The translations under genes and the position numbers were made by a program. 33,726 nt of DNA from an uncultured Clostridia bacterium (GTDB lineage: Bacteria; Bacillota; Clostridia; Christensenellales; Borkfalkiaceae): positions 1-33,726 of the forward strand of contig CAKQJE010000024.1 in the NCBI GenBank assembly GCA_934247225.1. Reading direction: 5' to 3'. The number at the start of each line of letters is the position of its first letter. The first letter of the stretch is position 1. Below the pieces are notes generated by a model. It searched no databases. It saw only the letters and a program-made list of their open reading frames with translations, and was not told the origin of the DNA. Of this stretch, positions 22,996 to 31,243 are shown in pieces.

Positions 22996-24048
22996 ATGGA
23001 AAAAATAGTGATGTATTTGTTGTTCGTCGTGGGCGTCGTCCTTATCGTTAAGGGCGGGGATTGGTTCGTGGACGGAGCCGTGTGGATTGCGGAGGTAACC
23101 AAAATCCCCAAATTTATTATCGGCGCAACGATAGTGAGCCTTGCAACCACCTTGCCGGAGATAATCGTTTCCACGATCGCAGCCGTCGAGGGGCATACGA
23201 TTCTCGTTTCGGGCGTCGGAAATTATATAGCCGCTTCGCAGGATAAAGTCGGCATGGCGATAGGTAACGGAATAGGTTCGGTTATCTGTAACACCGCGCT
23301 TATCTTAGCTGTCAGCATAACGTTTATGCCGATCGCCGCGGAAAGAAAAAGCTTCGCCCCCAAGGGGTTTTTGCTTTTAGCCGCTCTCCTTGCGCTGTTC
23401 GCGTTTTCGCTCGGCGGAAATTTTCCGATCGCGGGCGCAATCGTTCTTATCGCTATTTTCGCGCTTTATATCGCGGAAAATATTCGTTCGGCGAAAAAAC
23501 AGCCGACGATAGGCTCCGCTTCGGGAGCCGCGGAAGTCTCTTCGGAAGCCGTCGCGACCGATAAAAAATCAATAGTTTTAAACATTTTGCGCGTTGTTTT
23601 CGGCGCGGCGTGCATAGTTTTCGGCTCGCAGCTTCTCGTGGATAAGGGAAGCGCGATCGCCTCGTCCTGGGGCGTTTCGGAAGCCGTGATCGGCGTTACG
23701 ATCGTCGCCGTCGGCACCTCTCTTCCCGAGCTTGTAACGGCGATAACCTCGCTTGTCAAAAAGCAGTCGGATATGTCCGTGGGCAACGTAATCGGCGCGA
23801 ACGTTATAGATACCACGCTTATTCTCGCCGTCTGTTCCTTTGTTTACGGCGGGAAATTGCCTGTTTCGGCGCAGAATATTTATCTCGATTTCCCCGTTGC
23901 CGTTCTCGTTACGTTGATTGCCGTCGTTCCCACGACTATATGCAAGAAATTCAAACGCTGGCAGGGAATCGTTATGCTTGTTATCTACCTTGCGTACCTT
24001 ATCCTGGTTACCGTCGGTCTTGATTGGTATCTCGGGCTTTTCGCTTGA
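22996..24048 (+). CDS. Calcium/cation antiporter, YrbG-type CaCA family
   Basis: A 350-residue integral membrane protein of the CaCA (Na+/Ca2+ exchanger) family, exporting Ca2+ or a related cation against Na+ or H+. The two inverted alpha-repeats are clear: ATTLPEI with AIGNGIGSVICNTALIL in the first half, and GTSLPELVTA with SVGNVIGANVIDTTLIL in the second. The acidic ion ligands (Glu in LPE) are present in both. A hydrophilic central loop (about 165-190) separates the halves, with about ten helices in all. The start at 22996 follows GAAAGG and the -10 box excludes the earlier ATG. prmA begins 15 nt downstream, so it heads a four-gene operon. Confidence 0.92.
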   Translation: MEKIVMYLLFVVGVVLIVKGGDWFVDGAVWIAEVTKIPKFIIGATIVSLATTLPEIIVSTIAAVEGHTILVSGVGNYIAASQDKVGMAIGNGIGSVICNTALILAVSITFMPIAAERKSFAPKGFLLLAALLALFAFSLGGNFPIAGAIVLIAIFALYIAENIRSAKKQPTIGSASGAAEVSSEAVATDKKSIVLNILRVVFGAACIVFGSQLLVDKGSAIASSWGVSEAVIGVTIVAVGTSLPELVTAITSLVKKQSDMSVGNVIGANVIDTTLILAVCSFVYGGKLPVSAQNIYLDFPVAVLVTLIAVVPTTICKKFKRWQGIVMLVIYLAYLILVTVGLDWYLGLFA

Positions 24049-24063
24049 TAAAGAGGAGAATAT

Positions 24064-25032
24064 ATGAAATTTACCGAACTTACAGTGTCCACGACTTCCG
24101 CTTGTCAGGAACTCGTTGCGGACATTATGTGGAATTATACAAATTACGGCGTCGCGATATCCGACGTTCTGGACGTAGCCGAGCTTATCAACGACAGAAA
24201 ATCCACCTGGGATTACGTAGACGACGCCGTTTTGAAAGAGCTTAACCGAAACGTTACGCTCGTTAAAGCCTATATCCCTCTCGATATAACCGACGAAACG
24301 GTTAAAAAAATCAACGCAGACCTCGAAACTTTGAAAGAAAACTGCAAGGGAAATATCGAAACGGGGAGTTTGGAGACCGTCAGAAGAGTGGTCGACGGCG
24401 ACGATTGGATAGAGATCTGGCGTAAGCATTATCGCCCGATAGAACTCGGGAACGTGCTTATCTGCCCCGCCTGGATAGAGAGAAAACCGAAAGAGGGGCA
24501 GATAGAAGTTATTATCGACAGCAATATGGCTTTCGGCACGGGCGAACACGAAACGACGTCGATGGTTATTTCGCTTATGCAGAAATATATCGCGGAAGCG
24601 GAGACCGTTATAGACGTAGGCACGGGCAGCGGAATTCTCGGCATAGCCGCCGCAAAACTCGGCGCGAAAAAGGTCGTTATGACCGATATAGATTACGTCG
24701 CCGTAAAGTCCGCAAAACATAACTGCGAGATAAACGGCGTTGCGGATAAGTGCGAAGTAGACCTTAACAATCTTTTGGACGACAAGAACATAACGGGCGA
24801 TCTCGTGCTTGCGAACATCACCGCGGACGTGCTTCTTATCCTCTCCGAATCTATCCCCAAACACGTTAAAAACGGGGGTGTTATGGTTATGAGCGGAATT
24901 ATAAAAAGCCGCGTTAACGAAGTTATAGACAGGTATTCGTCGATTGATTTCGTTTTAGAGGACAGAAAAGACGAGGGCGAATGGATAGCTCTCGTTATGA
25001 GAAAAAAGGGCGGGGAGAACGATCGGAAATGA
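24064..25032 (+). CDS. prmA: Ribosomal protein L11 methyltransferase PrmA
   Basis: A 322-residue SAM-dependent methyltransferase that trimethylates ribosomal protein uL11. The N-terminal substrate-recognition domain (about 1-95) is more divergent. The catalytic domain has FGTGEHETT (157-165), SAM motif I DVGTGSGILGIAA (184-196), the acidic loop TDID, and the NIT-type motif LANITADVLL at about 261-270. GAGGAGAA lies before the ATG. Its stop overlaps the mtaB start by 4 nt (ATGA), so the two are translationally coupled. Confidence 0.94.
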   Translation: MKFTELTVSTTSACQELVADIMWNYTNYGVAISDVLDVAELINDRKSTWDYVDDAVLKELNRNVTLVKAYIPLDITDETVKKINADLETLKENCKGNIETGSLETVRRVVDGDDWIEIWRKHYRPIELGNVLICPAWIERKPKEGQIEVIIDSNMAFGTGEHETTSMVISLMQKYIAEAETVIDVGTGSGILGIAAAKLGAKKVVMTDIDYVAVKSAKHNCEINGVADKCEVDLNNLLDDKNITGDLVLANITADVLLILSESIPKHVKNGGVMVMSGIIKSRVNEVIDRYSSIDFVLEDRKDEGEWIALVMRKKGGENDRK

Positions 25033-26264
25033 AAGCCGTTGTATTCACGCTCGGTTGCAAGGTGAACAGTTACGAAAGCGAGTCGCTTATCTCCGGTCTT
25101 AAAGAAAAAGGCTACGAAACGAGCGAAGAATTAAGCTACGCCGATCTGTACGTTATAAACACCTGCGCCGTCACCGCCGAAGCGGAAAAGAAATCCCGCC
25201 AGACAATCGCGAGGGCGAGAAAATTCAACGAAAACGCGAAAATAATAGTAACGGGGTGCGCTTCGCAGAAAGTTCCCGAGGATTTTTTGAAGAAAAAGGG
25301 CGTAACGCTCGTCACGGGCGCGAAATCAAAGGATAAAATCTTGTCGATGCTCGATTCCGAGGGGGTAAACATCGCCCATGAAGACGAATATTACGAGGAG
25401 TTTATTCCCGAAAGATCGGACAGAACGAGGGCGTTTATCAAGGTCGAGGACGGCTGCAACAACTTTTGCAGTTACTGCATTATTCCTTATTTAAGGGGCA
25501 GGGTGCGTTCGAGAAATCCCGAAAACGCCGTTAAGGAAATCAAGGCTTTAAACCCGCTCGAAGCGGTTATAACGGGCATAAATCTCTCGTCCTATAATTA
25601 CAACAATTTGGGGTTTAAAGAACTTATAGACCGACTTACAGACGTTGATTGCCGCATAAGGCTCGGTTCTCTGGAAGTGAACGTCATAACGGAGGAATTC
25701 CTAAATTCGCTTAAAAAGCTCAAAGATTTCGCTCCGCATTTTCACCTGTCGCTTCAATCGGGATCGACGGCTGTTTTAAAGAGTATGAATCGCCGTTACA
25801 CGGCGGAAGAATTTTTGGAGAAGTGCGAACTGATAAGAAAATATTTCCCGTCCGCCGCGCTCACCACCGACATAATAGCAGGCTATTCCACCGAAACGGA
25901 AGAGAATTTTAACGAGTCGCTCGAAACGGCGAGAAAGGCGGGGTTTGCCGATATCCATTGCTTCCCGTATTCTAAGCGAGAAGGCACGGTCGGAGCGAAA
26001 CTCAAAGAAATTCCGCACGAGGTCAAAGCCGAGAGAACGGAAAGAATGCTCGCGCTTAAAAAGGAGCTTAAAAGCAAGTATATCGCCGAAAATATCGGCG
26101 AAATCCGTTATCTCGTTCCCGAAGAGATCGAGGACGGCTATCTTGTCGGCTACACCGAAAATTACGTGCGTTGTTACGTTAAATCGGATTTTATAAGAAA
26201 AAAACTCAAAGTGAAACTCATCGAGCCGTTTAAAGACGGCGCGTTGGCGGAAATAGCGGAATAA
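25029..26264 (+). CDS. mtaB: tRNA t6A37 methylthiotransferase MtaB
   Basis: A 411-residue radical-SAM methylthiotransferase that converts t6A37 to ms2t6A37 in tRNAs reading ANN codons. The UPF0004 N-domain carries three auxiliary-cluster cysteines: C10 (TLGCKVNSYES), C46 (INTCAVT) and C77 (TGCASQ). The radical-SAM C143-x3-C147-x2-C150 is in DGCNNFCSYC, followed by LRGRVRSR. Downstream landmarks are HLSLQSGS and TTDIIAGYSTET, then a C-terminal TRAM-like region. The KVN after C10 is typical of MtaB. I chose the ATG overlapping the prmA stop, not the ATG 16 codons upstream inside prmA, since the protein begins with the beta strand leading to C10. Confidence 0.95.
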   Translation: MKAVVFTLGCKVNSYESESLISGLKEKGYETSEELSYADLYVINTCAVTAEAEKKSRQTIARARKFNENAKIIVTGCASQKVPEDFLKKKGVTLVTGAKSKDKILSMLDSEGVNIAHEDEYYEEFIPERSDRTRAFIKVEDGCNNFCSYCIIPYLRGRVRSRNPENAVKEIKALNPLEAVITGINLSSYNYNNLGFKELIDRLTDVDCRIRLGSLEVNVITEEFLNSLKKLKDFAPHFHLSLQSGSTAVLKSMNRRYTAEEFLEKCELIRKYFPSAALTTDIIAGYSTETEENFNESLETARKAGFADIHCFPYSKREGTVGAKLKEIPHEVKAERTERMLALKKELKSKYIAENIGEIRYLVPEEIEDGYLVGYTENYVRCYVKSDFIRKKLKVKLIEPFKDGALAEIAE

Positions 26265-26287
26265 TAATGAAATAAAAGGAGAAAATT

Positions 26288-26629
26288 ATGGAAGATTGTT
26301 TGTTTTGTAAATTCGCAGGCGGCGAAATTGCCGTAAACAAAGTGTTCGAGAACGACGATTTTATCATCATAAGGGATATCAACCCGCAGGCTAAAAATCA
26401 TTTTCTCGCAATCCCCAAAAAACATTTCAAATACCTTGCCGAAATGACGGCGGAAGACGGCGAAATGCTCGGAAGAATCTTGAAAACCATATCGTCGCTT
26501 ACCGATTTGCTTGAACTCGGCGGCGGTTACAGGCTCGTTATAAATCAGGGCGACGACGCGGGGCAAACCGTGCCGCACCTGCATATTCATATTCTTTCGG
26601 GACAGAAAATGGGTTGGCAACCCGCATAA
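26288..26629 (+). CDS. HIT-family nucleotide-binding hydrolase (HinT-like)
   Basis: A 113-residue histidine-triad protein, probably a HinT-type purine nucleoside phosphoramidase. The N-terminus has CLFCKFAGGEI, with the two Cys of the zinc-binding version in C4-x2-C7. The active-site triad HLHIHIL gives H97, H99 and H101. It ends in GWQPA, matching the family GWPP end. AAAAGGAG precedes the ATG. It is the last gene of the operon, 23 nt after mtaB. The terminator overlaps its final codons. Confidence 0.95.
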   Translation: MEDCLFCKFAGGEIAVNKVFENDDFIIIRDINPQAKNHFLAIPKKHFKYLAEMTAEDGEMLGRILKTISSLTDLLELGGGYRLVINQGDDAGQTVPHLHIHILSGQKMGWQPA

Positions 26630-26641
26630 AGTCGGGTTTTT
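26619..26641 (+). terminator. Terminator of the operon, overlapping the HIT stop codon
   Basis: AACCCG (26619-26624) pairs with CGGGTT (26633-26638), followed by a run of Ts. The left arm encodes the last residues of the HIT protein. The same left arm can instead pair upstream (GGGTT..AACCC, 26611-26623), an alternative that would block the terminator stem. Confidence 0.65.
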
Positions 26642-26724
26642 CGATAAATTTTTGATAAATAATCGGATTATGAGGTAAATTATGCGGCGAAATCCGTCGA
26701 AAATAATTTTTTGGTGAAAAATGC

Positions 26725-26753
26725 TTGACATAATTTTACTTGTTTGCTATAAT
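26725..26753 (+). promoter_or_regulatory. Consensus promoter of rpsU
   Basis: A perfect TTGACA (26725-26730), a 17-bp spacer and a perfect TATAAT (26748-26753) with an extended TG. It is the closest match to the sigma-A consensus in the window, as suits a ribosomal protein gene. Confidence 0.92.
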
Positions 26754-26800
26754 TTGTTCGCTTTTAACACTGAGCCTATGGGCAAAGGAGGGTTGAGGAT

Positions 26801-26980
26801 ATGTCCACTATCAGAGTCGGTGAAAACGAGTCGCTTGACAACGCGCTCCGCAGATTTAAGAGAAAGTGTTCGAGAGACGGCATAATCGGTGATTTGCGCC
26901 GCAAAGAGCATTACGAGAAACCTTCCGTCAGACGTAAAAAGAAGGCGGAGGCTGCAAGAAAGAGAAGTATTAAAGGCTGA
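26801..26980 (+). CDS. rpsU: Small ribosomal subunit protein bS21
   Basis: A 59-residue basic protein of the 30S subunit, involved in initiation near the anti-Shine-Dalgarno end of 16S rRNA. It starts MSTIRVGENESLDNALRRFK, then KRKCSRDGIIGDLRRKEHYEKP and a Lys/Arg-rich tail (RRKKKAEAARKRSIKG), all typical of bS21. The AAAGGAGGG ribosome binding site starts about 18 nt upstream of the ATG, with a GAGG closer to it. It sits next to the prmA-mtaB-HIT block, a frequent arrangement in Clostridia. Confidence 0.97.
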   Translation: MSTIRVGENESLDNALRRFKRKCSRDGIIGDLRRKEHYEKPSVRRKKKAEAARKRSIKG

Positions 26981-27027
26981 TTTAACGGCAAACGCTTTTC
27001 GATAAAACTTAAAATTTAAGTTTATTT

Positions 27028-27060
27028 ACATCCGAAGAAATGTTCGGGTGTATTTTTTTT
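27028..27060 (+). terminator. Terminator of rpsU
   Basis: ACATCCGAA pairs with TTCGGGTGT (one G-T) around GAAATG, followed by TATTTTTTTT. A separate AT-only palindrome (27006-27024) lies just before it. Confidence 0.9.
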
Positions 27061-27101
27061 ACCCCGATAAAGTAAATCTATTTTATAAGGAGTAAATAAT
27101 T

Positions 27102-27509
27102 ATGGCTGTTGCGAAAAGTATCAAATCGGCGGCGAAAGAGGCTAAAAAACGCTTGAAATCGAGGTTCTGGGAAGATTATCGCAGGGAAGTGGAAAGCGGC
27201 GTCAAAAAAGCCGAAGAAGAAGGCATCGCCGCTTTGGGCGTTGAAAATTATTTCAGAAAAATGATCGTAAGGTCGGTGAACAAACCCGCCGAGGACGAAG
27301 AAAAGTTTTACGCGGAAGTAAAAGCTATGCTGGACGAAGAGGGCGAAAAGCCTTCGGACGCGCTCGACAGGCTTATGGACAAAAAGCTTTTTTATTCTCT
27401 CGATTACGTTCAGCGGGAAAGGTATTTGTTTGTTCTCTCCGAAAAATATCTCAGATGTTTAGCTCGTTACGACGAGGAGCGCGGCATAGAAAAACGCCTC
27501 GGCAGATAA
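27102..27509 (+). CDS. Hypothetical charged helical protein
   Basis: A 135-residue soluble protein that I do not recognise. It is strongly helical and charged. A Lys/Arg-rich amphipathic N-terminus (KSIKSAAKEAKKRLKSR) precedes a middle with alternating Glu/Lys, then a more hydrophobic segment (KLFYSLDYVQRERYLFVLSE) and an Arg-rich end. There is no signal peptide or membrane helix. The position after rpsU is often held by a GatB/YqeY-domain gene in Firmicutes, but this sequence does not look like YqeY. AAGGAG precedes the ATG. No separate promoter is obvious, so it may depend on read-through of the rpsU terminator. The gene is plausible by codon use and RBS. Confidence 0.7.
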   Translation: MAVAKSIKSAAKEAKKRLKSRFWEDYRREVESGVKKAEEEGIAALGVENYFRKMIVRSVNKPAEDEEKFYAEVKAMLDEEGEKPSDALDRLMDKKLFYSLDYVQRERYLFVLSEKYLRCLARYDEERGIEKRLGR

Positions 27510-27535
27510 TTTCGAATATTTTTAGTTTAATTCGC

Positions 27536-27564
27536 TTGCTTGTCTATCCATAACGGATTATAAT
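27536..27564 (+). promoter_or_regulatory. Promoter of the Xre-type regulator gene
   Basis: TTGCTT (27536-27541), a 17-bp spacer and TATAAT (27559-27564). An imperfect inverted repeat (TAATT..CGTA / TACGAATTA, 27561-27585) overlaps the -10 and start region, a typical place for an autoregulatory operator. Confidence 0.65.
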
Positions 27565-27628
27565 TATCGTAAGCCGTACGAATTATTTTGATGTTCAAAA
27601 CAGGCTGAAATAAAATTGCGGAGCATTT

Positions 27629-27955
27629 ATGAAGAAAATAAAAGAGTTGAGATTGTCAAAAGGTTTAAGTCAGGCGGAGCTTGCGAAAATTCTCGGTTAT
27701 AACCAGACCGCCATCGGAAAATACGAGCGCGGCGAACTTGAACCGAGTATTGCGACAATGGAAAAACTTTGCGATTTCTTTGAATGTTCGATAGATTATC
27801 CGGTCGGCAGAGAAGACGACTTCGGGAACGTGACCGTCGTTAAAGCGAGCGACTTATCCGAGGATAAAAAACTCGTTTTCGAGGCGTTCGCGAGGCTTAA
27901 CGATAAACAGAAAAAAGCGGTTAAGCTCTTTGTTTCGGGGCTTTTATCGGAGTGA
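27629..27955 (+). CDS. Xre/Cro-type helix-turn-helix transcriptional regulator
   Basis: A 108-residue DNA-binding protein. The N-terminal HTH_3 domain (about 3-57) has RLSKGLSQAELAKILGYNQTAIGKYE as helices 2-3, followed by the typical RGELEPSIATMEKLCDFFECSIDY. The usual DYLLGR after the HTH appears as DYPVGRED. The C-terminal 45 residues form a short helical oligomerisation region (LNDKQKKAVKLFVSGLL). It is monocistronic, with its own promoter, a possible operator in the leader, and a strong terminator. It may be autoregulated; its target genes are unknown and it is not next to an obvious toxin or prophage. Confidence 0.9.
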   Translation: MKKIKELRLSKGLSQAELAKILGYNQTAIGKYERGELEPSIATMEKLCDFFECSIDYPVGREDDFGNVTVVKASDLSEDKKLVFEAFARLNDKQKKAVKLFVSGLLSE

Positions 27956-27961
27956 AAATTC

Positions 27962-28010
27962 AAAGGGCTTTCCGTGCGGAAAACAAATTCCGCGCGGAAA
28001 AGCCTTTTTT
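27962..28010 (+). terminator. Terminator of the Xre-type regulator gene
   Basis: An imperfect stem of about 20 bp (AAAGGGCTTTCCGTGCGGAA and its near-complement) around AACAAA, followed by TTTTTT. Confidence 0.88.
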
Positions 28011-28080
28011 CTTTCGGCGACGCCTTTTCTGCCTGATAAAAACGCGTTGTTCAAACAAAAACGAAATGTTTGTTTTATAA

Positions 28081-28344
28081 AAAACGATTGACGAAAACGG
28101 CGCGACTTCCGTGCAGAAGTTAAACGGGACAACGCTTGAAAACGCAGGCGCGGCTAAATATTTCCGCCAGGGAAATTATATTTTCTTTGAAATACCGCTT
28201 TCGGCGATAGGCGTTTCTGCGGGAACGGAAATTCAGCTCAAAATAACGGACAATCTCAGTCAGTTTCTGAATGCCGACGCTTTTTACGTCAGCGGCGAAG
28301 CGGCTCCCGCGGGGCGGCTTAACTTCGCGTATAAAATCGCTTAA
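28081..28344 (+). pseudogene. C-terminal remnant of a secreted carbohydrate-type (CBM9/DOMON-like) protein
   Basis: An open frame of about 87 codons follows an in-frame stop at 28078 and has no ribosome binding site or good start (a GTG at 28111 is the only candidate). The peptide (KYFRQGNYIFFEIPLSAIGV, TEIQLKITDNLSQFLNADAF, YVSGEAAPAGRLNFAYKI) resembles the final beta-sandwich of large secreted glycosidase-like or CBM9/DOMON proteins, which often end in YxxGDxAPxGRxNYxY. This is from family memory. The upstream body is missing: the preceding DNA is the terminator of the Xre gene. A complete terminator follows. I read it as the stump left by deletion of a large exoprotein gene. Confidence 0.55.
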
Positions 28345-28369
28345 ATTTCGGCGTTTACGGCTATTACAT

Positions 28370-28431
28370 ACTCGCGATAACGGAGGATCTCGTCTTTTTC
28401 GGACGATAAATCCGCCGTATCGCGAGTTTTT
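28370..28431 (+). terminator. Terminator after the exoprotein remnant
   Basis: A bulged long stem (ACTCGCGATA and TATCGCGAGT, with inner CGG..CCG and TCGTC/GACGA) followed by TTTTTATGTTTT. Confidence 0.75.
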
Positions 28432-28445
28432 ATGTTTTAAATAAT

Positions 28446-28501
28446 ATGCGAGCCGAAGCGATTTCTCCTCGGCTCGCATTATATCTCGGCTCGCATTATA
28501 T
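28446..28501. repeat. Hairpin plus 17-bp tandem duplication downstream of the ABC transporter
   Basis: A perfect 11-bp stem (28446-28456 with 28469-28479) whose right arm lies in a 17-bp unit (CTCGGCTCGCATTATAT) repeated head to tail at 28468 and 28485, with the start of a third copy. It lies 85-140 nt past the stop of the minus-strand transporter gene and may serve as its terminator; the following U-tract is weak. Confidence 0.6.
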
Positions 28502-28585
28502 CTCGCTTTATACTTTTCTTATGCCTGCATACGTATGCCCCGCAGTATATTCCGATATTTTTAAACCGATTTGTTATTTTAAGAA

Positions 28586-31114
28586 TTATTCCGAACGAAG
28601 GGCGATAACGGGGTCTTTTTTGCTGGCGAGTCTCGACGGAATCAGCCCCGCGATAAGCGTTAAGCACATCGAAATCGCAATGAGAATGAGCGCGCCCGCC
28701 CACGGAAGCGAAGCTACGTTCGAAATCCCCGCAAGCGAATGAATTATCAGACTTATCGGTATGTCGAGAATAATCGTTACGATTATGCCCATAACGCCGG
28801 CGGCGAAGCCGATTATAAGCGTTTCGGCGTTGAAAACCCTCGAAACGTCGCGTTTGGAAGCTCCCAAAGCTCTTAAAACGCCTATTTCCTTAATTCTTTC
28901 AAGAACGGAAATGTAAGTGATTATTCCTATCATTATCGAGGAAACTATAAGCGAAACCGACACGAAACCGATTAAAACATACGAAATCGCGTTGACGATG
29001 TCCGTTACGGAGGAAAGCATAATTCCCATATAATCGGTGTAACGGATTTGTCTGTCCTCGTCCACGCCCTCGTTATATTTTTTTATCAGTTCTTCGACGT
29101 AATCTTTATTTTCGAACGACGAAGCGTAAATCGAAATGCTCGCGGGGTCGTCTATGTCGGCGTAACCGACTTTCGAAAGAACCGTATTCATATCGGTCGC
29201 GAGGAACTTCATACCGTCGAGAACGCTTTTGTCGGGACTTGCGAGTTGCGCCTTGACGACTTCCGCTTTTTTCATATCCCGCATCAACGCTTCGGTAAGT
29301 CCGCGCCCGTAGGCAAGCGAACCTTGTATCGACGTCGCCGAAACGCTTGCTTTGGGGCGGATTACGCCCGCGATTCTCACTTTTCTGCCGTTTGCTTTCG
29401 ATAATTCTTCGAGTTTCGCCTCGTCTTCCGTTGCTTTGAAAAGTCCGTCGGACTGTTTTTCATAGGAAAACGGAGAAGTGAAAAGCGTGTATTCGAGTCC
29501 TATAAAATCGCTTGTCTGATACGTCGGGCTTTCTTCTCCCGAACTGTCGGGATCGAGAGAAGAACCCGCTTCGAATTGCTTTTTAAGTCCCAGCGCCGTC
29601 AGAACGTAATCGGGAATTTCGTTGTAACTGTTCACGAGAAGAAGAATTTCGCTGTCGCTGTCGAAATTTATCCATTTTCCGTCGATAAGGTCGTATTGGC
29701 TTTGAATGAGCGTTTCGCTGTTAATCATTTCGCTCCATACGGGGAAATACATATCCGCCACTTCCGCCGTCGCGAACGGGTTGGAGGATTGGTCTCTGAA
29801 CATTTCGACCATCGCTTCTATCGGGCTTTTTAAACGCGTGTATTCCTTTTTGCCGATTTTATCCTCGCCGTAAACGGTAAAATTCACGTTGTAAGTGTAC
29901 TGCACGGCGGTGATTTTAGTCTTGTCGTAATCCGCCGTTTCGAGATAATTTTTAAAACTTATTATATCGTTGTCCTTGCTGCCCTGACGGAATTGATTGT
30001 ATAAATCCGAAATGGCGTTGTTTACGGTGATTTTGGTCGATTTCGGGTATCTTTCGCCTTTACCTGTCTGAGTAGCGTCGGAAGAGCCTTGCATCATAGA
30101 CGAGTAATCGGCGTACTTTTTGGTTATCGTTATCGGGTAGTTGGAAAGCGCGTCCCGCTGAACGCGGTCGATATAATTCTGAAATCCGCTCGAAAGCGAC
30201 AATATGAGCGCAATCCCGATTATTCCGATACTTCCCGCGAACGAAACGAGGATCGTTCTCGCCTTTTTCGTAAGCATATTTTTGAAACTTAAAGAAAGCG
30301 CGGTAAAAAAACTCATGGACGTTTTGCGATTTTCGTGCTTTTCGTCCTTGTTCCTTTTTTTGCTTTTGCCGTCGGTTACGTTCTTTTCGGCTTTTTCCCT
30401 TTCGATTTCGGCTATTTCCGCGGCATATTCCTCGTCGGTTACGGGTTTGTCGTCGGAAACGAGTTCGCCGTCTAAAAGACGGATTATTCTCGAAGAGTAT
30501 TTTTCCGCAAGTTCGGGGTTGTGCGTTACCATAATGATGAGCCTTTCGGACGAAATTTCTTTGAGAAGATCCATGATCTGCACGCTCGTTTTGGAGTCGA
30601 GTGCGCCGGTCGGTTCGTCGGCAAGGATTATTTCGGGATCGTTCACGAGCGCTCGGGCGATTGCGACCCTTTGCATTTGTCCGCCCGAAAGTTGGTTGGG
30701 TTTTGCGTTCAGTTTGTTGCCGAGTCCCACTTTTTCGAGCGCTTTTTTGGCTTTTTCGCGGCGGACTTCGGCTGAAACGCCCGCAAGGGTCAACGCGAGT
30801 TCTACGTTTTCGGCAACCGTCTGGTGCGGAATCAGATTGTAGCTTTGAAAAACAAATCCCACGGAGTGGTTGCGGTATGCGTCCCAATCCTTGTCGGTGT
30901 AAAGCTTAGTGCTTCGCCCGTCTATCGCGAGATCGCCCGAAGTGTATCTGTCAAGTCCGCCGATAATGTTCAAAAGCGTGGTTTTTCCGCAACCCGAAGG
31001 TCCGAGTACCGACACGAACTCGCTTTTTCTGAATTTAACGCTTATCCCCTTCAACGCCCTGACCGTTTCGTCTTGCGTGTAGTATTCCTTTACGATATCG
31101 TTTAATTCTAACAT
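28586..31114 (-). CDS. MacB-type ABC transporter, ATPase fused to FtsX-like permease
   Basis: An 842-residue fusion. The N-terminal ABC ATPase (about 1-225) has Walker A GPSGCGKTT (38-46), Q-loop VFQSYNLIP, signature LSGGQ (142-146) and Walker B IILADEPTG. A charged Lys/Glu linker (about 230-275) follows. The permease has one helix (about 287-312), an extracellular domain of about 340 residues, and three C-terminal helices with the FtsX signature RIKEIGVLRALGASKRDV. This is the four-helix MacB/LolCDE topology, not the ten-helix BceB type. Such proteins are mechanotransmitters that export peptides or lipids, or sense antimicrobials. GAGGAAAT precedes the ATG. It is divergent from a two-component system, its likely regulator. 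Confidence 0.92.
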   Translation of the reverse strand: MLELNDIVKEYYTQDETVRALKGISVKFRKSEFVSVLGPSGCGKTTLLNIIGGLDRYTSGDLAIDGRSTKLYTDKDWDAYRNHSVGFVFQSYNLIPHQTVAENVELALTLAGVSAEVRREKAKKALEKVGLGNKLNAKPNQLSGGQMQRVAIARALVNDPEIILADEPTGALDSKTSVQIMDLLKEISSERLIIMVTHNPELAEKYSSRIIRLLDGELVSDDKPVTDEEYAAEIAEIEREKAEKNVTDGKSKKRNKDEKHENRKTSMSFFTALSLSFKNMLTKKARTILVSFAGSIGIIGIALILSLSSGFQNYIDRVQRDALSNYPITITKKYADYSSMMQGSSDATQTGKGERYPKSTKITVNNAISDLYNQFRQGSKDNDIISFKNYLETADYDKTKITAVQYTYNVNFTVYGEDKIGKKEYTRLKSPIEAMVEMFRDQSSNPFATAEVADMYFPVWSEMINSETLIQSQYDLIDGKWINFDSDSEILLLVNSYNEIPDYVLTALGLKKQFEAGSSLDPDSSGEESPTYQTSDFIGLEYTLFTSPFSYEKQSDGLFKATEDEAKLEELSKANGRKVRIAGVIRPKASVSATSIQGSLAYGRGLTEALMRDMKKAEVVKAQLASPDKSVLDGMKFLATDMNTVLSKVGYADIDDPASISIYASSFENKDYVEELIKKYNEGVDEDRQIRYTDYMGIMLSSVTDIVNAISYVLIGFVSVSLIVSSIMIGIITYISVLERIKEIGVLRALGASKRDVSRVFNAETLIIGFAAGVMGIIVTIILDIPISLIIHSLAGISNVASLPWAGALILIAISMCLTLIAGLIPSRLASKKDPVIALRSE

Positions 31115-31144
31115 TTTAGTAATTTCCTCGTTTTCGTTGTCTTG

Positions 31145-31173
31145 ATTTTATCATCAAAACGTTTATTAGTAAA
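31145..31173 (-). promoter_or_regulatory. Candidate promoter of the ABC transporter
   Basis: On the minus strand, TTTACT (31173-31168), a 17-bp spacer and TAAAAT (31150-31145) with an extended TG. It shares a roughly 220-bp divergent regulatory region with the response regulator gene. Confidence 0.55.
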
Positions 31174-31243
31174 TAAAATAGGGCGACAATTTTTCGTTTT
31201 TTTTCGCATTTCATCATTTTAATTATCTTTTCACATAAACGCT

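Noticed and set aside
30060..30887. 275-codon Arg-rich minus-strand frame within the ABC transporter
   Set aside because: It is a frame-shifted shadow of the transporter gene on the same strand, with biased Arg/Pro composition and no domain.
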